Assembly (NCBI RefSeq): GCF_954871325.1
Contig: NC_088776.1
Span: 39,418,508-39,482,507, forward strand
Reading direction: 5' to 3'
Length of the DNA: 64,000 nt
Source: Gordionus sp. m RMFG-2023
Taxonomy: Eukaryota > Nematomorpha > Gordioida > Chordodea > Parachordodidae
The position numbers and the translations under genes were made by a program. Under the pieces are notes generated by a model, which saw only the letters and a program-made list of their open reading frames with translations, had not been told where the DNA came from and searched no databases. Positions 34,101 through 46,100 of this stretch are shown in pieces. Numbering within the stretch: the first letter of the stretch is position 1; each line of letters begins with the position of its first letter.

Positions 34101-37100
34101 TAGCATAACCCAATTATAAGGTTTTCGGGCATTTCGCATATAGGCCCCAAAGATGTGTCAAGGTTTTAAAGTTTAAAATTTATGGTAGGGGTTACCGAGG
34201 TAAAACGATTGATATTTTGCATTTATGCAATAATATTTTGAAATATTAACAAACCAGAATTATATATTTGTGAGTAGTCAAATTTCTCATCTATAAAATA
34301 AAAAAAGCCTACCTTCTACCTATAATGTTTTAGGAGCTGTAATTAACTATGTGAAGTGTGCCATTTTCGCCATTTTACCCCATACCCAGGGTAAAGTGGT
34401 TAAAATAAAATTGAACATAACCATAGTTTAATTGAACAAAATATTGCAATTTTAAAAGCAATTCACAATACAATACCGAAATGTAAAAAATTACATCAAA
34501 AATAGCATATTTTGAATGTGCCCAGCACATTGTATATTTCAATTATTCTTCCCCTTTACGACTATTCATAAAATTTTACTCCAAACACAAACTATTTATT
34601 AATGTACCTTTTTGTACAAATGTATCTTTTTATATGGTTTAGACGTTAGAATTTAAAAAATATCCTTTTACAGCTTACAGACGGAGCATTTTAACCGTTT
34701 ACCCATAGCAACTTGACTCCAAGATATATTGTGCAAATCGTTATTGCGTGACTTCTAGTTAAGTTATAAACTTCCAGTAAATTTTATTTAAAGCTATGAC
34801 TTTAAGGAACAACTATATAAAATTTTAAATTCTGAGCCTTAATATATTTTGCGAAAAGCAAAAAAACTAGAGGGTGATTTTTATAATTTTTGGGCAAAAA
34901 ACAATTTCTTGGCAAAATATGTCAAACCAGGCAATTCCAAAAGATGAACATAGGTAGAAAAATTAGATATAAAAATAAATCTTCATACCAAATTTTAGGT
35001 CTTTATGCTCAAGGGTTACGAAGTTATTCGCTTTAACATTGTTACCCCGTCAATCACTTTACCCCGATCTCCCCTATCCATTAAGAAAAGTTATATAATT
35101 ACATGTTTGATAAAAAAAAAGTACATGACGAACTCCCTGACAAGCACCAAGAGTTTCAACCCGGCCCCATTCAATTTTTCTAAAATTTTACTAGTTTGCA
35201 TATATTATAACAAATAGGAAGAAAAAATTAGCATACAACCACAAACATCGGCTGAATATCAGTTTCTAAAGGTCAGAAAAATAGGATATTTTGGGCAAAA
35301 TTCACTCCTTCAATTTTAGATATAATTGAGTTAAAAGTAATATTTAAATTTCTTTATATTAGCTTAATGGTAGGTTTTTTAAGTGACATAATGTTAAATA
35401 TTTTAAAAGTCAAAAATAGGGAATAGAAAACCGGAAATGATTATAAAATTTAATCAGAATTTTTTTTCATATTTTATGTCTAAATAGGAATAAGCCTAAT
35501 AAAATATATGTTTTTTTTCAAATCAGTCAATTGTAACAAAAAAAGAGAATGTATTTTGCCAAAAATACCTCAGTTTTCAGACCTTTACTGGTTTATATCT
35601 TAGCCGCTATTCGGAGTTAGGGATTCAAATTTTATTTTTTATCTTATCCTTAATATATAATCTCTCTAGTAAAATTTCTAAAAAAAATCTTAGAGGATAG
35701 GGTTAAAAGGCGTTTTTTTATATTAGAATATAAACTAATTGCAAAGATTATTTTGCTAACAAAATATGATAGAAAAACAATACACCTTTAACTTAACAAT
35801 AAATTATTTAGATCAAAATTTTGTAGTTAACCTTGCAAAATAATGTCTAATAAGAGAAGAATCATGACTTAGCAACAATCTTTCTAAACTTGTGAGTAAC
35901 TTGTCTAAATTTGAGCTTAAATAAGTAGAGAACGCAGACTATCAAGAATCGAGAGCTCAGATTTGCAGCAGTTACACACATAAAATAAATAATTCACTTA
36001 TTTAAAAAACAATTATATATAAAAAATAATATTCACCGTCGATAGAAAGGTAATCCCTTTGAAACATGGCTTCTAATTCAACGAAATCAGAAAAAAAGGA
36101 ACTATCTATGACGCATCCTTGTCCTAGATGAATTATTATTTAATAAAAATTTAATTATTATAATTATAATAATAATTTTTTTCATTTCTTTCGTACTTTT
36201 TTTATTCATTGTAATTAATCTTAAGTTATAAAAAAAAGCCTTTTCTTTCCTTTTAGTTCCTTCTTATTTCTTTATAAAAGATAGACAGTAAACCTCCCTT
36301 ATAACTTCCTCATAAAAAAAATCTCGTATTAAAGGTATACTAAAGGTGCTCTGGGGCTGTACAACTCGTAGATATGTGATATTTTACAGCCTTATCTTTT
36401 ATGTAAGTGTGAGGTTTAATTATTATTAAAAAAAGAGATGTGTCTATACTTTGGCATCGGTATCGGCTGAACTTTTAATTTTAAGCAATTCCCAAAATAA
36501 AAATTAACCCTTATAAATAAAAATTTAGTCATTTATAAGGAAAAAAAATTAATATTTAAATTTTTAAACAGATAAGTAAAAAAGAAAGAAAGGGTTTAAA
36601 AAGTAAAACATTAGGCTCCATCATTGTTGTTTTGCCTAATATTTTATTTTTAAAACCTCATAAGACCGATATCAATAAAAGCGTTGTCCCATTTTTTTTA
36701 CTATTAAAATTTTGCTACAGAATATTAACTTCAAAACATGAATAATAAATTTACAAGAAAATAAATTATGTCTATAAGCTTAATTGAAATTCAAAGGCAA
36801 GGCTTAAAATAAAAAAATATTTTTGCGGACTGAGAAAATATTTAACATTTTTTGGATTATATCTCATTTTAAAAATATGGTATCAATATCGGTGGCAAAA
36901 TAATGTTGATATCAGTGCAATCTCTGATAAAATTGTTGTAATTGATTTCCGAAAATTAACTTTAAAAGTATATAATTTTTATACCCGTATTATAAAGATG
37001 CTCCAAAGCGTCCAGGTATTGCATACACTTCAGAAACATAATTTTGAATCTGAGCTTGGCAGAAGAAGGTTTATGGCCTGGGTCGGCATAAAAATCAGGT

Positions 37101-40100
37101 AAATCGAGAGCGGCTACATCTCTAAAGTCGGGGTAAGATTGGCCTGGCAGGGGCGTGAAAATCGAATTTTTACGAGGAGTTAGGAGGAAGGTGTTGAGAA
37201 CTCGTTGGTCAAATCCGTATTCATCTATGTACAACATATCTAGGCTTACCTTAAATATTTGAATTGAAAAAAATTATTCTTAGAATATTTTAAACTCAAA
37301 AATATTCACACAAAAACAAAAAAAAAATTTCTTAGATCGTTTAAAAAAATGTCGGCAATGGAAAGTAATTCTTTAATTCTTTAGATACTAAAAAAATAAA
37401 TTCTTGTCATAAATGTTTTTAATATTCAGCAATATGATAATATCAATAAGTAAAATTTTTAAACAATCTTCGGTCCAAAATATTCAATCGCAATCAAGTC
37501 AAAAAAAAATTGGTCAACTTAAAATCAACAAAAATCAATGATTTCAAAAAATGCACAACAAAATAAAACCAACCATTAGAATATGTGCTGATTTTAAAAT
37601 AACTAAATAATTATCGTTGAATGATTTGCTCAAAGATTGGAGGAAGACAGAAGTATTCAACATTAGATCTCAAATGCCTACCTCAAATGGTATTTCAGGA
37701 GGAATCGCAAATTTTTTTCACCATAGCGGCTCATGTTAAGCCTTTTTAAATATACTAGGATGTCATTTGGACTATCTTTAACGACTATAATTTTTAAAAG
37801 GCTTATAGATAACTTATTAAAATCGTGCCCAAAGACAAATGTATACTTGGATGATATCATTATCAGTGGCAAGAAACGATAATGACCACCTGCAAAACTT
37901 TAAATGTCAGGAAATTATAGATGGTGAGGATCTAAGACAAAATTAGTACCTATATGAGCAGGGGTGTGGTTGTTAAGGGGGCTAGGCTAAATTTATCGGA
38001 GGGTTAGGAATTAAATTTTTAGATGAAATAGGGCAAAATATATGGCTGCAAAAATTTCATAATTTTATTACAGATGGATTGCTAAACATCGACTATATCT
38101 ATATATTGCATACAATGCAATTATTAAAAAATAATTCTTTCACACTCACAATTTTTTGAGTATGTAGTAGACTATTGATAATTTACGATATTATTTGTAA
38201 AATATATGAAAGGATAACAATTATAATTAAAAACTCGTAATTAAATAGGCAAGAATAAGATTTTTTTAGGGGGGTATGTATGGGTTTTTAAGGGGGGTTT
38301 ACATCCAAAATATTCTTGGAAGCTGGTTAAAATAGACATAAAAGTATTAAAAGGTTCTGTAAATTTCTTAGCTTCAAAATATAAAAATCGGATCTATCCC
38401 ATCAAGGTAAAAGTTGAAGCTATCCGAGAGGCTTCTACGTCTATGGATAAAAAAAACTAAGTGTTTCTTGGGTTGGTCAAGTACCAAATACGTTTTCTAC
38501 CAAATTTATACTGAGGTTATGCACTGTTAGACAGGATTACAAGTTTCAATAGTGAATCTCTACGAATCCCCTAATTATGCGCTAATTTAAAAAAATAAGT
38601 ATAGAATCATGTTTGGCTCTTTGAGATAATTCCGCAAATGTTAATATTAGTCTGTTTTTTTTTAAATTAATTTTAAAATAAAGAAAAATCACATTTATTT
38701 TGATTAAACTGAATCCTAAGTATAGAATCATGTTTAGCTCTTCGAGATAATTCCGCAAATGTTAATATTAGTTTGTTTTTTTTAAATTAATTTTAAAATA
38801 AAGAATAATACATTTATTTTGATTACTAAATCCTTATGTATCTCCTATTAATTATAAGCTAATTTAAAAAATAAATAAAGAATCATGCCTAGCTCTTCAA
38901 GATGATTAAGTAAATGTTAATAGTTTTTTTTTAAAAATGATAAATTATAAATAATATTGAAAAAAACAATTTTTTTGACTAACCCATAAATCGCAACGAA
39001 TCCTCATTAATGTTTAATTTTTAAAAAAAAAAAAATTAGAATCATGTTTAAAGATAGTTTATAAAATGTTAATTTTAATTTTTAAAAAGTGATAAATTAT
39101 TAAATTTAAAATACACTATTTTTTGGCTAAACTACGAATCCCCTACTAATTATGCACTATTTTAAAATAATAAATATAGAATCGTGCTTAAGTAAATCCT
39201 TAAGATGGTCTTTAGCCATTTGTTTTTGCTCAATACTCAATAAAACTTGATATCGAGGGTCTAAATATATAGAAGCGTATATAACACTATTTTGCAAATA
39301 TTGTTGGTCTCGAATTTTCATATTTTCTAATATTTCATATGAAAAAGGACTAGTAAATCTTTCTAAATCTAATTGTCATCTAATCCATATGCCGTTAAAA
39401 TCAGATAAACATAATTGTTCTATTCGTAATCTGTTTGGCATCAATCATCTTCCGACAAAATGACTTCATATGCTTTTATAATAAAATCATTACAGAAATC
39501 TTTCAAACTTAATAATCGTTCTAGCATCATACAAATTGAGGACCAACGTGTTGTGCAATCTAATATTGCCATTGAACTTTTCATTGATTTTAATATTCTT
39601 AAAATTGTAGGTGTTCTTAAATATTTTACAACATCCTTTGCTTTTTTTAAAGTGAACATTTTTTTAGGCAATCATTGATAGCCAATATAAATTTACATAA
39701 TAAAATATTATTACCTACACTAGAAAATAATTTATGATATCAATCTCTAAATAAAATGGAAGTCCAAAGAAAATTGAAAGAAAAACGCGAAGATAAAATA
39801 AATGATTCCATTAAAAAGGTTAATAAAATTTAAAAAAATATTTTTGACCCTCCATTTTTAAAAAGGGTCCATGTCCGGGTTTGGGTGCAGCCAAAATACG
39901 AACTTTCAGGTCCGGGTTCAGTTCACATCCCTGGTTTAATAGCAAACTATGCTTCTCATCTCTTCTGATTCGAGTTAGTGGAATGGGTTTTGCTCATCAT
40001 GCATTAATAAAAGTGGCATTTTACTGATAATTCCTACTTCTACTTCTTCATCAAGAAGAAATTGGTTGATTTGGGTTAATATTCTTACTAAAACAGAAAT

Positions 40101-43100
40101 CGATTGAAGATCTCGACAACAAGAAAATTTATTAAAAATAAAATTATAATATTTAATATGAATCAGAACATGAATCTGCCATAGAGAGTGAAATATTAGT
40201 TATTGAATGAAAAATTAATATTATAGACTCATTTTACTATTATATACAGAATAAAGTTAATATTGTCTTAAAAAAACATTTACTTGAATTGACCTTCAAT
40301 ATCAGTCAATTGACACAACCCAGGTATTAATGAATAATTTAAATTTTGCCAATGCATTAGGAAACCCAATTGGAAAATAACAATAGCTAAAATTAAAAAT
40401 AATAACCCACCATTATTTTATTAATAAATAAAATAAAAATAATTTGGTTCAACAGTTTTATTTGAGGATATAGATAATAGTATTTGTTTTAGAAAATGAA
40501 TTATTTTCTTTCTGATTCACTGATATTGACTAGTTAAATATTTTAAAACAGTTTGCAAATATCATCAAATTTTTAATTGACAGTCAGTTTTTCACTGACA
40601 AAATATCAAATTTATCTTATTACTTATCAATATAAAATTTTTTCAATAATTTCCCTTTTTACTTTCAAAGAAATATTCTACTAAGGTTAAAAAAAAATTA
40701 TTATTTATGATATTTTTGAATCTAAATATGTAACTTCTCTAATTGAAATATTTATTTAGTTTAAATTGCTATTTAACAGTGTTGTTAAAATAGCGCGCTA
40801 CTTTTAAAAAAAAATAGCGATAGCGGTAGCTCGCTACTAATTTAGAAAGTAGTTCAAAATAAATACATCTAAAAATTATTAAAATATATTTTTTATAAAA
40901 TCTAAAATTATAATCCTTTTATTTAATTTAATTTTGAAATTTATATTTATATTTAAAAATATACATTATTGTTATATATTAGATATAAACAGTTGTTAAA
41001 TAGCAATCTGTATTTAATTTATATTTCGCGCATTCATTAAATTATATATTTTTGAAATTCCGTTATTGGTATGTCCTTGCTTTTATCTTATTTTATATTT
41101 CATTTTACATTTTATATTAAGCATTATAAATCTTGTTATGTGTGAGATTGTTGAAGATATTGAAATTTGAAAATGAGCAAAATATAGATGATCCTTTCCC
41201 AAAATTCAAGAAATACTTTAACCTTAAAGAAAAAATTATAACTGGATATCGGTTTCGGTGCAAGATGTGCCGCAAAATTATCTTTTCAAATCATACGAGC
41301 AGCTTTAGTTTGAAAAAACATTTAAAGGTAATATATTAAACAAATTTAATATCAATGTGTAGGCTAATCTTTAATTTTTAAAATAAATTAAAATCAAAAA
41401 CCAATTATTTTTTTTATATATTCATAAATTTTATCTAAATTATTTAAAACATTTTAAAATAGTTATTTCAATCATTTTTATGTACTTATATCCTACATAA
41501 TTTTTATTCTAAGTATTTTATAATTTTAGACTGTGCACACTTCAAATTATTAAGAGATTGAAAAATATCTCAAAAGTTTTGGGGTAATGGAAGAAGATAA
41601 ACCCACTTCCAAATCAAATTTAATACAAACAAAATTAACCAATTTGGATTCATCAACACCTGGTGTATCCCAAAAATTGGCTGACAAAGTCATTATAAAC
41701 TTTATAATAGATACAGTTCAACCATTATCCTTGGTGGATAATGATTCTTTTATAAAGATGACAAACACTTTTTCTCCACGGACCAAGATATTTTGCCGGC
41801 AGACATTGATGGCAAGAATTTTGGAGAGCTTTAAGGAAATGAAAGAATCTTTGATATTAAATCTATCAGATGTCTCCTACGTCTGTACAATGGCAGATTG
41901 CTGGACTCACAATAAAAGGTAAAAATGTTTATTTTCTGATTTATAATATGTCATAAAATCTTAAACGAAAATCTGCAAGCTCTAAAGAGAATAATTGGCT
42001 GTCAGACTTATGACATTCTAGCCAATATTATTGCAGAAATCCATAGGTCTTACAAAATTCAAAACAAGGTTTGTAAGATGATTACGGATAATGGGTCTAA
42101 TTTCCTAAAGGCCTTCAGGTTTTAAATTTATTATAATTTTTTTATAATATGATATAAATAATATGGCATATTTGGGGAGGATAATAATAATAACAATACT
42201 AGTAATATTCCTGAAAAAAATAATGAAGATGGAGAACAAGAAGAGGATGATGAAATGGAGTTTGAGATAATTGATGTTCAAGACATCCTTGGTTTTAAAT
42301 TATTTTATATTTAATTTTTCACCAATATAAAATAAAATTTATAATATTTAGGATCTTCAATAAAGTCTTCTACGTTACTTAGCCATCATCGTTCTTCCTG
42401 CCACAACCTACCTAAATTTAGTTGCGACAGTGGATGCTGAAGAAGCATTATTAAATGAGGATTTTAAAAGAGTATCAAGATACATTTTCTAAATGCCAAG
42501 CTCTTTGGAATAAACAAAATAAGTCATATGTCTGATATTTTCAAAAAAAAAAATTAGGGCGTTATTTATTGACACCAAACACTACAAGATGGAATAGTGT
42601 TTACAATGCTATGAAACTTTTAGCATTGTTTCTAGATGAGAAAAAAATGGAAATGAATTATATATTGGATCAAATAGGAATACAGTATTTTAATGTGGAG
42701 TAGCATACCTTTATTAAAGAATATACTGAAGTATTTTTAATTAACCTCTAAATGCTTTTTTTAAATCTAAAAATACTAATTTAAATATTTTTGATGATTT
42801 TTTTCATATAAAAAGTTTGTTTATTAAATTTAATATTGCGTTGCCCTCAAGTGCTAGTGCTGAACGATTATTTAGTATGGCAAAGCTTATACTTTCTAAT
42901 CGTCGCTCTAGACTTGGGGATGACAGTACCGAAATGTTATTATTATTAAAGTGCAATAATAAATAAATTCTATATATATGTAACAAATTATAGTCATGTT
43001 TTTATATCAATATTTTATTTGTGGAAATAAAGTTACGTAAAAAAAATATTTTAAAAAAAAATCAAAGTAGCGTAAAAAGTAGCTTTAGCTACTTTTTTTT

Positions 43101-46100
43101 AAAAGTAGTGTAGCTAATAGCGCGCTACTCATTTGAAAACGATAGCGGTAGCGATAGCGCGCTACTTTTTTTATAAAATAGCGGTAGCGATAGCGCGCTA
43201 CTTTTTTTATAAAATAGCGGTAGCGATAGCGCGCTACTTTTAAAAGTAGCGTTTAACAACACTGCTATTTAAAACAAAAAATAATGATTTAAATCAAAAA
43301 ATCACAATTTTGCCAACCCGACCATATAGCAAGTTTTTGAGAGAAAAAAATCTTGATCATCTTATTTTATTTTTTGCTAAATTTTTGCAATTCTTATCTA
43401 AATTTTCTAAAATCATTCCATCAGAATCTGAAATTTTTGTGAATATTAAATTCATAAATCTTTTAATAAAAAAATATATATTTAATTTAAAAAATGAGCT
43501 ATAAAAGTGTTTTTAATGTTTTACTAATTTATCAATTTTATTTTAAATTAAAAATAAAATTTTCTAAATCATCTTAAAGAGCTAATCATGATTCTGTATA
43601 TATTTTGTTAAATTTGCATATTTAATAAAAAAATTGTTGTTTATAGTGATTCATAGTCAAACCCATACTAGAGCCAATCATTCAACTTTTTTTTTGGTAT
43701 GGCCAATAAAAAATTCATTTTTTTGTTTGATGAAGTAAGTACAAGATTTCTTGAAGAGGTTTAAGTTAAAGCTTATGAATTCAATTTTTTAGGCTATTAA
43801 TGTCCAAATTAATTTTAGTTAAAAACATAAATTAAAACATTTTTATATAGTTAAATAAATCACTAATTGGGTCATTCCATATCAAATCAATCACTTTTTG
43901 GCCGACCCCTTTCGATTTCGATAAAAAATCGTAGGCAGGTTATATATGTCCCCATTGGATTATAAACAAGATTTTAGAGCGTTAGCAACTATATTAGCGG
44001 AGATATTCGGGGTTAAAGGTCCAAAAAACGTCTTTTTTTGCTTTTTACTGATGTTAAATAATTAGTTTTTAATTTAAAACTAAATATGATCAAATATTGA
44101 AGGCGAAAACATCAAAATTAATTTTTGATAATATGGTATCTTATGGTCAGTTGAAAACTTGAAATTAATATTTCGAATGTATATGAGCTCTGATTTTTAA
44201 TTTTTTTAAGAAATATTATCCGTTTACTATTTTTTTGATAATTTCTTCAACAATTAGCATGGCTGGATATTTATTTAAAAAAATATTGCAATTTTTATAC
44301 TTTAAAAAATAGATGGCGCTATATATAATAGTTTTAATATGTTAAAATTCATTTTTTTTATTGATTAAAAATATTTTAATGTATATATATCATACTAAAT
44401 CGATTACAATGTGCATTATATATATTTATTGTAATTCAGATAATAAATTTTTAAAATCTTCACAAATTTTGCCTAATTAAGATAGTTTATAAATTAATTA
44501 AATCTTACTTCATCTAAAGGAATACAAAGCCTGGCTAGCTTGTGAGATTTCTTCAGGAGATAATATATATGTTCGACTGATGGGAGTAGAAGGATTGACC
44601 AGCGAGAGAATATAAGATTTAGGCAACACTAAAATATCATCTTTTAGAGGAAATTTAAATGAGGCTGAAGGTTCACAAGGGTGTAAAAATTGGATTTTTA
44701 CTTCTTCATTTGTATCATTTTTATCGATTATATATCCTAACCATCATTTATCATCATATATACATGTTATATATCCATTAATATTTTAAAATATAATTTC
44801 TCATTTAAAAACGAACTTGTTTTATATTATATTTTTTGGAATTAGAATATATTTTGGTTTTTAGTCTATTTTGATCAATGGGAATAACACCGTGAATTTT
44901 TTGGGTCCCATGTATGGGCAGTGCAGAATTAAATCTTTTACGAAGGGCAATATATTCTTGATTGGATACATATTCAAATTGAATTCCATTAATATTTTCT
45001 TTAGCATAATTATATAATACTAATGGGGTTAAGATTTGATTTATATTTGGCCTTTGAAGACTAGCTCTGGCAACTAATCTTTTGACAGTTCCTTCGATAC
45101 CGTCACATGCATTTTTGCCGTGAGCAGTGGCAAAGAAATGGTCGGCAGGATTATTAAAATAGTATTTATGAAGGCATATGTTCAGAAAATTTTTGCGATT
45201 CTTGTATTGAGACGCAACTACATCTGAAAAATATATTATTTTTTCTGGTTTAGAATTAAATTTGGCTGTTAAGAAATTAATAAACTAGTATTATTGCTTA
45301 ATGATTCGGATAAAATAACAAAATTTATATTTTTTAATTCTTCTCCAGATTTATAATATGCTACAAATGTATGTATAGTGGCCTGAACGTTGTTCCAATG
45401 AAATCCCGAACTTCATCTTGTAAAATGAAGGAAAAATTCTCAGAATAATCTAGAATTGTTAAAAATTCTCAGAATAATCTAGAATTGTTAAAAATTCCCC
45501 ATCTTTTAAATTTTCTTTGGAATTCTTCAAAAATAAACTTTGTGTTTAACTATAAACGAGTGACGCAGTAAAATTTGAACCTTTTCTAATAGATATTCGA
45601 TGAAATCATCATTGGACTTTATAATAGTTTCAAGATTTGCTCTATCCACCGTGATCCATTGTTTATACGTGACATATTCTATAAGATTTCTCTGAAACAA
45701 TTGGTATAATTGGCTCTTAAGAGATTCTATACCAGGGCATTGATCACAATTTGTTAAATACCATTTTGGCTGAGATGGATTACAAATAATTTGCGCCAAA
45801 AGATAGTTATAAGAATTTATACAGTAATCTTCTCCTGCTGTAATTTCAGCTATTACATTTGTCATTAATTTGACATTCTGATGAATGGTGCAGGCACAAA
45901 CAGTGTGTGTGCCACTAGCTCCAACTAAAATACAGTTTTTTGGTCTAAGTTTGGCAAATTTAGCCAATTGATATATTTGGGTATTCTTCCTTAAACATAT
46001 TGAATATTTCTTTAAGATTATTTAATATAAGTCTTTGGACTGATTCTTTCTCGCCTTTAACAGATACACAATCTTTTATTCCAGGCATGAGTCGGTTTAT

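Larger units (their letters stand above)
40777..43264 (+). mobile_element. hAT transposon, nearly full length (family A, copy 3)
   Basis: Ends CAGTGTTGTTAAA and TTTAACAACACTG; exact 8-bp duplication CTATTTAA at 40769-40776 and 43265-43272. The right end holds at least four TAGCGCGCTA palindromes between 43110 and 43240. The plus-strand transposase has BED, catalytic and dimerisation parts in order, apparently separated by introns. Small frame breaks near 42360-42560 suggest that it is no longer active, although the exact duplication and clean ends mean it is not ancient. Confidence 0.95.

Noticed and set aside
37962-38330. Possible MITE starting CAGGGGTGTGGTTGTTAAGG
   Set aside because: No matching inverted end or 8-bp duplication could be found, so it is mentioned only within the fossil entry.
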